This document shows, piece by piece, positions 54,699 through 63,921 of a stretch of 64,000 nt of DNA. The stretch covers positions 1,651,565-1,715,564 of the forward strand of contig NZ_LN650648.1 of the NCBI RefSeq assembly GCF_900002575.1. The letters run 5' to 3'. The notes below the pieces were generated by a model. It worked only from the letters and a program-made list of their open reading frames with translations, made no database searches and was not told the origin of the DNA. The DNA comes from Romboutsia hominis. Lineage in GTDB: Bacteria > Bacillota > Clostridia > Peptostreptococcales > Peptostreptococcaceae. The translations under genes were made by a program, and so were the position numbers. Every line of letters starts with the position of its first letter. The stretch's first letter is position 1.

Positions 54699-55049
54699 AT
54701 GCCTAGAAATAAAGTTCTTAATAACTGTAATTTAATAGTCAATAATTGTAATTCATTTTCTAATCAAAATCTTATACTAGTTACTATATTGGCAGCAATC
54801 ATAGGTCAAGAAATAGAAAACGATGAAGAATTAGCACTTCTTGGTACATTTTTTATAGTTTTAGGAGAACAGTTATCTTTAGTCTCTGAAAGTAGAATAG
54901 TATGTAGAGAAGTCAATAAAGAATTAGAAAATTTAAATGATGAAGCAGAAGTTGATGAAATTAATGAAGTATTTTTAAGAAATACCTCAAGAAAAAAAGT
55001 AAAAAAAATTAAGAAAAAATACATAAAAAAATATAGTGACAAAAAATAA
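54699..55049 (+). CDS. Small hypothetical protein with Asn/Cys-rich start (116 aa)
   Basis: The N-terminus is NCNLIVNNCNSF, followed by a hydrophobic helix (ILVTILAAIIGQEI), a mixed stretch with ALLGTFFIVLGEQLSLVSES, and a Lys-rich tail (RKKVKKIKKKYIKKYSDKK). Related short clostridial proteins with a similar NC-ILAAIIGQ-ALLGTFF-LG pattern exist, but their function is unknown. GGAGG is before ATG. The basic tail may bind nucleic acid or membrane. Confidence 0.62.
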   Translation: MPRNKVLNNCNLIVNNCNSFSNQNLILVTILAAIIGQEIENDEELALLGTFFIVLGEQLSLVSESRIVCREVNKELENLNDEAEVDEINEVFLRNTSRKKVKKIKKKYIKKYSDKK

Positions 55050-55086
55050 AAAGGCTATAATTTATGCATTATAGCCTTTTTATTTA
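55045..55086. terminator. Bidirectional terminator
   Basis: AAATAAAAAGGCTATAA and TTATAGCCTTTTTATTT form a 17-bp perfect stem. Confidence 0.92.
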
Positions 55087-55088
55087 AA

Positions 55089-55313
55089 TTACTCTCTATA
55101 GTAATTTTTTTCTCTTGCTGTTTTTTGATCATTATTTAAATTACTATTTTTAGTTCTAGTTTTGCTGCTATAGATAGCTTCATTTTCTGATGCCATCTTA
55201 GCATTTACTTCAGTTTCATTAGCTCCATTTATACCTAATTCATGTGCTATTTCTATTTTTTCATTTTCATAATCTTGCATTCTTCTAGTGCTATGTTTTT
55301 TTTGGTTAGTCAT
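55089..55313 (-). CDS. Small spore-type (SASP-like) protein (74 aa)
   Basis: Highly polar and without a hydrophobic core. KIEIAHELGI near residue 20 resembles the GPR protease cleavage block of alpha/beta SASPs (K-x-E-I-A-x-E-L-G-I), and KMASENEA resembles the gamma-type E-A-S-E site. The usual C-terminal GG-x-x-VKR block is absent, and the tail is Lys/Asn-rich (KTRTKNSNLNNDQKTAREKN). A spore protein is plausible, but not sure. The ribosome site is weak. Confidence 0.45.
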   Translation of the reverse strand: MTNQKKHSTRRMQDYENEKIEIAHELGINGANETEVNAKMASENEAIYSSKTRTKNSNLNNDQKTAREKNYYRE

Positions 55314-55400
55314 GTTGCCACATCCTTTGGTTTTATTTCTATATATATTATTTCACTTCTATAATTTAAAATTCTTATAAAACATTACCAATTTATATAT

Positions 55401-56333
55401 CTATCTACCATGTATATCTTTAAGCTTTTCTTTATCAACCCTTACTTCACTATCACCATATGCACACTTGCTAAATATCTTTTCTGCTTCTTCTAAGCTT
55501 AACCCTTTTATTTCCATATTCTTAGGGTCAGATTCTCCTATGTTATCTTTATCTAATCCATAGAGATAACATACTGCTTGTGGTAAAAAGCCTAGAAGCC
55601 TTGCTCCTATGCAATCTGCTGCTAGTGGATCTGTTGATGCTATAATAAGTCCTGGTGTATCTACTGCCATTCCATTATGAGGTCCTGTACCTACCATAGC
55701 TTTATCACAGCTTATTATACTTAAGTCTATAGGTATTTCATTTGCCATAGCTCTTATGAATCCATGCAAGTCCTTATGAATCCCTGTATTTTTTTTTGGA
55801 TACCCATGGATTTCTGCTGGCGGCCATCCCATTGCTATATTTTTTATCGCACTTGTTATTGTTGCTTCTTCATGATGCTTTAACTGAGTAAATGATATTA
55901 TTACATCTGCTTTATTTACTATTTCATTTATAGGAGTTGATTTTATTATGTCATGCTTTAGCTTTAAATCTATATATGGACCATAATTCATATCAACAAA
56001 TTCTATTTTTTCTTCTTCTATTATTTTGTCATACCCTACATTTTTCATAACCTCTGTAGTCTTTTTACTTCCAGATCCTGTTGCTATATATATTTTGCTA
56101 GGTTCTTTTTCTTTTATATACTGTATAAGTGTTTTTAAAGTTTTAGGACCTACAATTCCTGCATCTTTTGGTTTGCTATCTTTTACCCAGTTAGGATTTA
56201 TAACTACTGCGTCTCCTTTTTTTATAATTTTATCTATTGGCAATAAATCTAAAGCTTTTTCTAATGATTTAGATTCTGTCATTGCCTTAGTTATTGAAAC
56301 TATAGGTTCTTTAATCCTTCTCTCTCTTATCAT
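55401..56333 (-). CDS. DUF362 domain protein
   Basis: The protein has 310 residues. It has the DUF362 arrangement: KKGDAVVINPNWV at the N-terminus, PSKIYIATGSGSKKTTEVM, and IISFTQLKHHEEATITSAIKN, with NIAMGWPPAEIHGYP and DPLAADCIGARLLGFLP towards the C-terminus. Unlike many members it lacks a C-terminal ferredoxin domain. Function is uncertain; a redox or metallo-enzyme role is assumed for the family. AGGTG precedes ATG (GAGGTGATTTT). Confidence 0.85.
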   Translation of the reverse strand: MIRERRIKEPIVSITKAMTESKSLEKALDLLPIDKIIKKGDAVVINPNWVKDSKPKDAGIVGPKTLKTLIQYIKEKEPSKIYIATGSGSKKTTEVMKNVGYDKIIEEEKIEFVDMNYGPYIDLKLKHDIIKSTPINEIVNKADVIISFTQLKHHEEATITSAIKNIAMGWPPAEIHGYPKKNTGIHKDLHGFIRAMANEIPIDLSIISCDKAMVGTGPHNGMAVDTPGLIIASTDPLAADCIGARLLGFLPQAVCYLYGLDKDNIGESDPKNMEIKGLSLEEAEKIFSKCAYGDSEVRVDKEKLKDIHGR

Positions 56334-56473
56334 AAAATCACCTCGTCTTTAGTATTTTTTTAAAATTTTAAATTTTATGTAACTAGCTATTATCATCAAT
56401 ATTTATATATCTATTATTTTCATATATTTAAATAAAATACTAGCAACTACTAAAGGATTCTAATTTCATATAT

Positions 56474-56512
56474 AAAAATAGTCTAAGTTTGTATAAAACT
56501 TAGACTATTTTT
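56474..56512 (-). terminator. Intrinsic terminator overlapping the thioesterase stop
   Basis: AAAAATAGTCTAAGTTT pairs with AAACTTAGACTATTTTT; the stem includes the stop codon at 56500. Confidence 0.85.
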
Positions 56513-57249
56513 ACCCATTTACTTTCAAGAAGGGATATTTCATTTTTATTTTCATCAACTATTTGATGTATTGCTATTATATAATCGTCTTCATATTCTA
56601 TCTGACTTTCTACCACTACTTCATTATTATATTTAAGCTGCTTTTCATAAGCTACTAAAAGTTCACTTATTCTATAGTTTTTAAGTACTTCAAAAGGCAT
56701 TGAATCTATTATCCACATTATATAATGAGAATTACCTACATGTATATTTATATCTATATCAGAGTATCTTATATCAAAATTCTTAGATATATCTATTCTA
56801 GATGGTCTTCTCATTTTTAACTTATTTATCTTAACACTTCTATCCTCTTTTACTTCATATCTCTCATAATAGCTACTTGGTATACTGCAAGGCTTAGCTT
56901 TTTTTATATCTATATAAAATGCTAAAGTGTCTCCACTTAATATTAATTCTTCTTTTTCATTATATATTTTAAAGTTTCTAAGTGCATAAAACTTTCTAAA
57001 TGCTTTTACATATGTTACAATTTTAAGCTTTTCTTTATAATTAGCTTTACCATGTACTTTTATATCATAATTAAATATAACCCAAGTATAATCACTTTCT
57101 TTAAAATCAGTAAATGATGCTCCTAAGCTAATATCCTGGCTAAATGCTGCATCTGACATAAAATCCATATATGACGAAAAATTACATTCGCCTCTTATAT
57201 TCGTATCTCTATACGTTACTTCATATATTTTTTCAAATACTTTAGACAT
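56500..57249 (-). CDS. Acyl-[acyl-carrier-protein] thioesterase (hotdog fold)
   Basis: The protein has 249 residues, made of two hotdog repeats. The first has RGECNFSSYMDFMSDAAFSQ with ISLGASF, and the second DIRYSDIDINIHVGNSHYIM with WIID. The catalytic N-H-V pattern (DINIHVGNSHY) is visible. It releases free fatty acids from ACP, possibly for lipid remodelling. It is monocistronic. Confidence 0.87.
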   Translation of the reverse strand: MSKVFEKIYEVTYRDTNIRGECNFSSYMDFMSDAAFSQDISLGASFTDFKESDYTWVIFNYDIKVHGKANYKEKLKIVTYVKAFRKFYALRNFKIYNEKEELILSGDTLAFYIDIKKAKPCSIPSSYYERYEVKEDRSVKINKLKMRRPSRIDISKNFDIRYSDIDINIHVGNSHYIMWIIDSMPFEVLKNYRISELLVAYEKQLKYNNEVVVESQIEYEDDYIIAIHQIVDENKNEISLLESKWVKIV

Positions 57250-57483
57250 AATTAAAACTCCTAATACTTGTAATTATTCCTCTACTTTATTGATTATACT
57301 TCAAATTATATTCGAAATCAAATTAATATTATTTTACATAATTAAACTCAAAAACTATATATTTTACTTAGTTGCCAATTTAGTATATAATTCTATTATA
57401 GAGTAATTATTTAATATTCTATTACCAAGTTATAATATATTTATTATAATATTGTTCATATAAAAAAGGAGAGATATATATAT

Positions 57484-58332
57484 ATGGCTGTAAAAATAGT
57501 TACCGATAGTACTTCTTATATACCTAATGAGTATATACAAAAATATGACATATCTATCGTCTCATTAAATGTAGTTATGGATAATAACAGTATACGTGAG
57601 CTAGATGTAGATAACAAAGTCTTTTATGATGATATGGAAAAATGTGAGGAAATCCCTAAATCATCTCAACCATTTCCCGAAGAAATGTTAGATACATTTG
57701 AGAAAATAGTAAAAAATGGAGATTCTATTGTAGGAATATTCTTATCTTCTAAACTAAGCGGAACTTTTTCAAATGCTAACTTAATAAAGAATATGACAAT
57801 TGAAAATTATCCAGATGCCGATATTACAATAATCGACTCTAAGACTACTTGTATGCAAATGGGATTTGCAGCTATTGAAGGTGCTAAAGCATCTTTAGAA
57901 GGAAAATCAAAAGACGAAATAGTTGATATAGTAAATCATACACTTGATAAAAGCAATTTCTTATTTACACCAGAAACACTGGAGTATTTAAAAAAAGGCG
58001 GTAGAATAGGTTCAGCTTCTGCCCTTTTAGGTACTTTACTTCAAATAAAACCAATTCTTACTGTTAGAGATGGTATAACTGGAGTATATACTAAAGTTAG
58101 AACTAGAAAAAAAGCAATTAATACTATTGCTAATACCGTGTTTGAAGATATCGAAAAAAACGGACTTGGAGATGTTATAGTCCATCATATAAACTGTGAG
58201 GAAGATGGATTAGAGCTTGCTAAAGCTTTAGAAGCTAAGTTAAATATTCCTGTTAAAATACAATCTATAGGGCCTATTGTAGGTGTTCATGTTGGACCTG
58301 GAAGTATAGGTATTGCTTACTTTACAAAATAA
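57484..58332 (+). CDS. DegV family fatty-acid-binding protein
   Basis: The protein has 282 residues. VKIVTDSTSYIPNEY, GIFLSSKLSGTFSNANL, LEYLKKGGRIGSASALLG and HHINCEEDGLELAKALEA are standard DegV landmarks. The C-terminus, VGPGSIGIAY, is also typical. In Firmicutes such proteins (FakB type) bind fatty acids for the FakA kinase. Several copies per genome are usual. AAAGGAG lies about 8 bases before ATG. Confidence 0.92.
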   Translation: MAVKIVTDSTSYIPNEYIQKYDISIVSLNVVMDNNSIRELDVDNKVFYDDMEKCEEIPKSSQPFPEEMLDTFEKIVKNGDSIVGIFLSSKLSGTFSNANLIKNMTIENYPDADITIIDSKTTCMQMGFAAIEGAKASLEGKSKDEIVDIVNHTLDKSNFLFTPETLEYLKKGGRIGSASALLGTLLQIKPILTVRDGITGVYTKVRTRKKAINTIANTVFEDIEKNGLGDVIVHHINCEEDGLELAKALEAKLNIPVKIQSIGPIVGVHVGPGSIGIAYFTK

Positions 58333-58422
58333 TATAATTTTAGGCACTTATTATTTAATGATAGCATTTTATAAATTACATATTTTTCATTTTTATTTAA
58401 GTAAATAACTTTTAAATATTAT

Positions 58423-58460
58423 AAAAGGTATGAAATACAAGTTGTATTTCATACCTTTTT
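58423..58460. terminator. Bidirectional terminator, degV / hydroxylase
   Basis: AAAAGGTATGAAATACAA and TTGTATTTCATACCTTTT, a perfect 18-bp stem with little loop. Confidence 0.9.
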
Positions 58461-58483
58461 ATAATATTTATTCATATTTACAA

Positions 58484-60748
58484 TTATTTATTCATAGTCA
58501 TAAATATTTTTTCTGGAGTCATTGGTAAATCATTTATTCTAACACCTACACCATTGTATATAGCATCTTGTATAGCCGGTGCTGGAGTATTTACAACAAC
58601 CTCTCCAACAGACTTAGCTCCAAATGGACCTGTTGGTTCATGAGTTTCTACAAAATCAACTATTATATTACCTACATCGCATCTAGCTGGTATTTTATAT
58701 TGCATAAATGTATTAGTATCCATTTTACCTTTATCCGTATATCTTATTTCTTCAAATAATCCAAGTCCTATACCTTGTACTATTCCACCTTCAACTTGAA
58801 CTTTAGCAAGATTTTTATTTATAACAGTTCCACAGTCTACTACTGCTACATAATCTATTACATCAACTTTACCGGTTTCTTTATCTATTTCAGTTTCTAC
58901 AAATCCTGCTATAAATGGAGGAGGTGAAACAGGGCTACCATGAGATGCACATCCCACTAATTGATTTTTTTCAGGCCCTACGGTACAGTCAACAGCTATA
59001 TCAAATACTAATATAGACTTATTTTCTGTAAATACTTTTTCCCCATCAAACTCTACATCTTCTTTATCTACACCAAGTCTAGTTGCTCCTAAACTCATTA
59101 TTTTATTTCTAAGTTCATTAGCAGCTTTTACTACTGCCATACCTGTTACATATGTTGTAGATGATGCATATGAACCTGGATCATATGGAACTACATCTGT
59201 ATCTGCTGCTATTACAGTTATTTTATCCATGGTAGTTTCAAGTATTTCACAAGCCATTTGAGAAAGTATAGTGTCACTTCCCGTACCCATATCCGTTGAG
59301 CCTACTAGTAATGTATAATTTCCGTCATCGTTTAATCTTATTTCAGCACTTGCTGTATCTATCCCTGCAATTCCAGAACCTTGCATAGTAAGTGCCATAC
59401 CAACACTTCTAACTTTTCCATTTCCTAAGTCTTTAGATGGGTATTTTTCATTCCATTTTATAAGATTTTTCCCTTTTTCTATACACTCTTTTAGATCTAC
59501 TGAATTTAAAGTCTTATCATATGCAAATGAAATTTCTCCTTCATTTACTATATTTTTAAGCCTAAGTTCAGTTGGGTCCATATTTATCTCTTTTGCTAAT
59601 TTATTTATAGTAGACTCTACTGCAAAACATCCTTGAGTAGCACCATATCCTCTAAATGCTCCTGCTGGCATTTTATTAGTATATACTACATGCCCTTTAA
59701 ATCTAGATGCTTCTAATTTATTGTACATTGGCATAGTTTTTTCACCTACTAATCCAAATGTAGTTGATGCATGTTCTCCATAAGCACCAGTATCAGATAA
59801 TGCATCTATATCTATAACTTTTATTATTCCATCTTTAGTGGCACCTATTTTAACATTTAATTTCATAGCATGTCTACTAGTTGAACAATTTTGAGTTTCT
59901 TTTCTGTCATAAAGTATTTTGGCTGGTTTTCCAGTTTTAAGTGTAACTATTGCACTAAATATTTCAACACAAGCAGTTTGCTTACCTCCAAAACCACCAC
60001 CTATTCTTGGTTTTATAACTCTTATCTTACTAGATGGTATGTTTAAAGCTCTCGATAGATGTCGCCTAACATGAAATGGTATTTGTGTAGAACTTACTAC
60101 TACCAATCTTCCCATATGATCTAGGTAATTATAAGATCTATAAGTTTCCATCATAGAATGAAGTTGTGATTGAGTATAATATGTTTCTTCTATAACTACG
60201 TCACATTCATTTAAAGTTTTTTCTACATCTCCTTTAGTATAATTATGAGTTGATACTATATTTTTCTCTCTAATCATACCTATATCAAAGTTGCAATGTC
60301 TCTCTTCATCATGAACTAATATATTAGTTTCAGTTGCCTTTTCAAAATCAAGTACTGGTTCTAGTACTTCATATTCTACTTTTATCATATTCATAGCTTT
60401 AACTGCTGTTTTTTCATCCTTAGCAGCAACTATTGCAACTTCATCTCCTACATATCTAACAGTATCTTCAAGTATTAATCTATCATATGGCGATGGCTCT
60501 GGGTAAGATTGACCTGCTAGTGTAAACCTAGTATCTGGTACATCTTTATATGTAAGTACACATTCCACTCCATCTACTAATAAAGCTCTTTTAGTGTCTA
60601 TATTTTTTATTTTCGCATATGCATACGGGCTTCTTAGTATTTTTACAACTAAAGCATCTTTTGATGCTAAATCGTCTGTATATACTGGTTTTCCTGTAGC
60701 TATTGCCATTCCGTCTATTTTACCTATACTTTTACCTATTATCTTCAT
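58484..60748 (-). CDS. Molybdenum hydroxylase large subunit (xanthine dehydrogenase type)
   Basis: The protein has 754 residues. It has the two-part molybdopterin-binding fold: IGKIDGMAIATGKPVYTDDL and DEVAIVAAKDEKTAVKA in the first part, then RPRIGGGFGGKQTACVE-type wording (VIKPRIGGGFGGKQTA), NKMPAGAFRGYGATQGCFAV, and the catalytic Glu in FGAKSVGEVVVNTPAPA. It would hydroxylate a heterocycle such as a purine. The neighbouring selenium-type accessory genes (47-50 kb) suggest a labile-selenium cofactor. The three-gene order FAD, 2Fe-2S, Mo is transcribed in the minus direction, with stop and start touching. Confidence 0.9.
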   Translation of the reverse strand: MKIIGKSIGKIDGMAIATGKPVYTDDLASKDALVVKILRSPYAYAKIKNIDTKRALLVDGVECVLTYKDVPDTRFTLAGQSYPEPSPYDRLILEDTVRYVGDEVAIVAAKDEKTAVKAMNMIKVEYEVLEPVLDFEKATETNILVHDEERHCNFDIGMIREKNIVSTHNYTKGDVEKTLNECDVVIEETYYTQSQLHSMMETYRSYNYLDHMGRLVVVSSTQIPFHVRRHLSRALNIPSSKIRVIKPRIGGGFGGKQTACVEIFSAIVTLKTGKPAKILYDRKETQNCSTSRHAMKLNVKIGATKDGIIKVIDIDALSDTGAYGEHASTTFGLVGEKTMPMYNKLEASRFKGHVVYTNKMPAGAFRGYGATQGCFAVESTINKLAKEINMDPTELRLKNIVNEGEISFAYDKTLNSVDLKECIEKGKNLIKWNEKYPSKDLGNGKVRSVGMALTMQGSGIAGIDTASAEIRLNDDGNYTLLVGSTDMGTGSDTILSQMACEILETTMDKITVIAADTDVVPYDPGSYASSTTYVTGMAVVKAANELRNKIMSLGATRLGVDKEDVEFDGEKVFTENKSILVFDIAVDCTVGPEKNQLVGCASHGSPVSPPPFIAGFVETEIDKETGKVDVIDYVAVVDCGTVINKNLAKVQVEGGIVQGIGLGLFEEIRYTDKGKMDTNTFMQYKIPARCDVGNIIVDFVETHEPTGPFGAKSVGEVVVNTPAPAIQDAIYNGVGVRINDLPMTPEKIFMTMNK

Positions 60749-61198
60749 TTAATTTACCCCCAGATAAGTTTTAACTGCTCTTAGCTGTCCCATATACCCT
60801 GTACATCTACATAGATTTCCAGTTAAGTAGTGTATTATATCCTCTTCTGTAGGATTGTTTAATTCTTCTTTCATTGCTATTACTGTCATTATAAATCCTG
60901 GTGAACAAAATCCACATTGTTCAGAACCTTCACTAACTAATATCTTAGCAAAGTCACTAGCTTCCTTTTCTAATCCTTCTATTGTTGTTATCTCTTTATT
61001 TATAGCTCTAACTGTTAAAGTTGCACAAGATAGTACTGGCTTTTTATCTATCCATATAGAACATAAGCCACAGCATCCTGTATCACAGCCTCTTTTTACA
61101 CTTAAGTTCCCTAATTTTCTTAAAGTGTCTACTAAATACTCTTCACATTCTATGTCAACTTTTCTTTTTTTACCATTTACTTTAAGTTCTACTAACAT
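60749..61198 (-). CDS. Molybdenum hydroxylase 2Fe-2S subunit
   Basis: The protein has 149 residues. The plant-type ferredoxin cluster is held by the Cys of RGCDTGCCGLCSIWI and the Cys of VLSCATLTV; the second cluster by QCGFCSPGFIMT and LCRCTGYMGQLRA. It passes electrons from the molybdenum centre to FAD. It begins one base before the FAD-subunit stop ends and touches the large-subunit start (TAAATG), so translation is coupled. Confidence 0.95.
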   Translation of the reverse strand: MLVELKVNGKKRKVDIECEEYLVDTLRKLGNLSVKRGCDTGCCGLCSIWIDKKPVLSCATLTVRAINKEITTIEGLEKEASDFAKILVSEGSEQCGFCSPGFIMTVIAMKEELNNPTEEDIIHYLTGNLCRCTGYMGQLRAVKTYLGVN

Positions 61199-61986
61199 TA
61201 TATAACCTCCATTATAGCTCTTTTTATAAGTACCCTAGCCATAGCATATCTATATTCTTTAGATGCTTTCATATTAGTTCCAAAAGATAATTCATCAACT
61301 GCTATTTGTACAGCCTTATCTATATTTTCATCAGTTATATTATTGTTCGATAAAAACTCACTTGCATTTTTTGCTTCTTTTGCAACTTGAGGTCTAGCTC
61401 CTATACATATTTTAAATGTATTATCTAATTTTGATACTGCTACATTTACTATTGGATAGTCACTTTTAGCATTTCTTAAAGATTTATATGATGCTTTTTT
61501 ATTATTCTTTTTTATGTATATCTTAGTTAATAAATCTTTTTCATAACCTTTATCTAAAAATTTATCTAAAGTCATTCTTCCTTTACTAAAAGTCTCTATT
61601 TCAGTATCTAAACAAAGTAGAGCTATTATTAAATCAGAAAATCCATACTTAGAAAATACTGTAGCACCTACAGTTACAACACTTCTAAATTGAACTCCTA
61701 TTATATCTCTTACACTGTGGTTTAAAATATCACCAAAGTTATTTTTTATTATATCACTAGTTTCTAATTCTCTAAATGTTGTCATAGCACCTATTTCAAC
61801 ATAATCTTCATCTTCTTTTATATAATCTAGATTTAAATTAGATAACTCTATTCCTGTGCCTATTCTTTTTTTACCCATCCTTAAAAAAGCACTTCCACCT
61901 ATTATCTGATTATTTTTTCTTTTCATTAATATGGCATATGCTTCTTCTATTGTTGTCGGTTGAACAATGTCTGTAAGTGTAAACAT
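61198..61986 (-). CDS. Molybdenum hydroxylase FAD-binding subunit
   Basis: The protein has 262 residues. The FAD_binding_5 domain shows EAYAILMKRKNNQIIGGSAF, VGATVFSKYGFSDLIIALLC and FGTNMKASKEYRYAMARVL. It is the first gene of the three-gene operon. No purine riboswitch-like element lies upstream. GGGGAGG stands before ATG. The start is at 61986. Confidence 0.9.
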   Translation of the reverse strand: MFTLTDIVQPTTIEEAYAILMKRKNNQIIGGSAFLRMGKKRIGTGIELSNLNLDYIKEDEDYVEIGAMTTFRELETSDIIKNNFGDILNHSVRDIIGVQFRSVVTVGATVFSKYGFSDLIIALLCLDTEIETFSKGRMTLDKFLDKGYEKDLLTKIYIKKNNKKASYKSLRNAKSDYPIVNVAVSKLDNTFKICIGARPQVAKEAKNASEFLSNNNITDENIDKAVQIAVDELSFGTNMKASKEYRYAMARVLIKRAIMEVI

Positions 61987-62140
61987 ATTTCCTCCCCAAT
62001 TTGTATTAGTTTTGATTAATTATACCATATTTTAGCCATTCTAGACAATAAAATTCGTTATATATACTAACGTTTATTTTCCATTTAAAAAGTAAGTTCG
62101 ATTTTATTTAACTTAAAATATATTTACTGTTTTTAATAAA

Positions 62141-62175
62141 AAAAGTCATTCTAAATATTTTTTAGAATGACCTTT
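62141..62175 (-). terminator. Terminator after the HAD gene
   Basis: AAAAGTCATTCTAAA and TTTAGAATGACTTT-like arms around five bases, with T run. Confidence 0.8.
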
Positions 62176-62186
62176 AAATTTAAATA

Positions 62187-62983
62187 TTAAGCAAAAGCTT
62201 CATTTCCTATAGCTAATTCTTTTATAGCTTCTATAACTCCATTTTCATCATTGGTTTTTGTTACAAACCTTGCTTTTTCTTTTATTTTATCCTCTGCGTT
62301 TCCCATTGCAAAACTATAGTAAGCCGATTCCATCATCTCTAAATCATTCATATGATCTCCAAATACCATAGTTTCTTCATATGATATATTAAATTTTTTT
62401 TGTATTACTTTTATAGCTTGCTTTTTATTTCCATTAGATTCACATATATCTAGACTATTAGGCCCAGACATAGATATACTTAAATCTTTCTTATAATCTT
62501 TAATATTTGTTAACACGTCTTTTATTATATTTTCATCTGCAAAAACACTAACCTTCATTATACTATCATTTATCTTGGTTATATCTTCTACAACCTCAAC
62601 ATCTGTATTCCATGCTTTACAAGCTATCTTAACCTTTAAACTTTCACTATATGTTTTTTCTTTTCCACAAAATATAGTATTATGATTAGCATATTTTCTT
62701 ATAATGTTTGATATACTTTTTAATTTTTCTTATCTATATAATTTTCATATAAAACTTCGCCCTTATAGACAACTAAATTTCCATTGTTAGGTGCAAGTAT
62801 TATATTATCTATTATTTCTTTCTTAAATATATTAGTTAAAGACTGTATTTCCCTACCACTTACTGCTGCAAATAGTATGTTATTAGAATTAAGTTGTTCT
62901 AAAACTTCATAAAATTCTTTATCAACACATTTATTTGAGTCAAGTAGTGTCCCATCCATATCTGAACCGATTAATTTTATCAT
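62187..62983 (-). pseudogene. Cof-type HAD hydrolase, interrupted by a frameshift in an A-run
   Basis: The N-terminal piece (62720-62983) has motif I SDMDGTLLDS, then FAAVSGREIQ, and runs into a stop after NYIDKKN. One extra A in the A5 run near 62730 would restore the frame, giving NYIDKKKLKSISNIIRKY and linking to the C-terminal piece, which has SMSGPNSLDI, the KQAIKVIQKKF lysine and FGDHMNDLEMM (motif IV). Together they make a normal Cof hydrolase of about 265 residues. The break may be a true mutation or a homopolymer sequencing error. Confidence 0.85.
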
Positions 62984-63079
62984 ACCCTTTACTCCTTGCC
63001 ATATATTTTGTAAATTTATTGTATATCACTTATACAACATTATATAATAATTATAAACTTTTAGAAAGGATTGTGCTTT

Positions 63080-63433
63080 ATGAAAATAGTTTCATCAAAA
63101 AAAGATCTAGATATAGCCCTTAACGATAGCGAAAATAAAATTGTAGTTAGTAATTTTAAAATTGTAAATTCTTTAAAGTTGCTTAACAATATTAATATAA
63201 CGCATGCACAACGAAACAGATGCAAATATACCCTAGAAAATAATATAGATGATTCGGCATTTTTAGGATTTATAGGTTTTGCACCAATAATATCTGAAAT
63301 AGGAAACGTTTCATTCTTAAATTCTATGGGTATAATTTCTAGTGTAGGTTTACATCAAATACTTATAATATTAAGTCATTATACTATAAAATATGACGAT
63401 AAAAACAATAATATTATATTAACTAAGATATAA
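63080..63433 (+). CDS. Hypothetical protein (117 aa)
   Basis: No signal peptide. A polar N-terminus (KIVSSKKDLDIALNDSEN) is followed by a hydrophobic mid-part (FLGFIGFAPIISEIG; GIISSVGLHQILIILSHY) that could be one or two membrane or buried helices. It ends in NNNIILTKI. I take ATG 63080, with GAAAGGA upstream; the TTG at 63071 is less likely. Family not recognised. It is 32 bases upstream of a HesB-like gene on the same strand. Confidence 0.6.
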   Translation: MKIVSSKKDLDIALNDSENKIVVSNFKIVNSLKLLNNINITHAQRNRCKYTLENNIDDSAFLGFIGFAPIISEIGNVSFLNSMGIISSVGLHQILIILSHYTIKYDDKNNNIILTKI

Positions 63434-63465
63434 TAATTCATAATAAATTAATTTTAGGAGGGCTT

Positions 63466-63795
63466 ATGATTATAAATATAACCGATTTAGCAAAAAATGC
63501 GTTAGATAATTTATTTATAGAGTATAATGTTGATTAAAAAAATATAAGACTTTATTTAAAAGAAATTGCATGACATGGACCTATATTTGACTTGGCTCTG
63601 GATGAGGCAAAAGAAAATGATAATATATTTAAAGTAGATGGGTATAATGTAATAATTGATAAGGATTTATCTACTAAATTTAGTGTTGTTAACATCTATT
63701 ATAATTCATTTGAATATTATGGTAATTTTAAAATAACAACTGATTTTATATGGAAAGATGAATACCATTACTGCGATTGGTCTAAAAAATGGTAA
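63466..63795 (+). pseudogene. HesB-like protein with in-frame UAA (codon 24) and UGA (codon 36, the Cys/Sec position)
   Basis: From ATG 63466, preceded by AGGAGGGCTT, the frame is MIINITDLAKNALDNLFIEY, then NVD, TAA, KNIRLYLKEIA, TGA, HGPIFDLALDEAKEND and on to TAA at 63793, with no frame change. The UGA sits where the HesB-like family has its conserved Cys, or Sec in selenoprotein members, just before G-P-x-F-x-LALDE. The UAA at 63535-63537 cannot be explained by Sec, so the gene is probably an inactivated relic of a selenoprotein. A Cys-containing relative is at 1300-1615. Confidence 0.7.
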
Positions 63796-63826
63796 AAAAT
63801 ACCCTAGCTTACTAGGGTATTTTTTA
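63794..63826. terminator. Intrinsic terminator after the HesB-like gene
   Basis: AAAAAATACCCTAG and CTAGGGTATTTTTT around CTTA. Confidence 0.9.
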
Positions 63827-63921
63827 TATTAGTCTTATGTCTTTATAAAATTTCTTGTTTATAAAAAGTTTAGTTAATATTTAATTTTGTTGTAATTTAA
63901 AATCCTTATTACCTAAGACTC

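Noticed and set aside
61987-62140. Purine riboswitch upstream of the molybdenum hydroxylase operon
   Set aside because: No conserved aptamer bases or three-way-junction stems are present.
63571-63610. SECIS hairpin after the UGA of the HesB-like gene
   Set aside because: Only a short imperfect stem (CTC with GAG) can be drawn; too weak to count as a SECIS.
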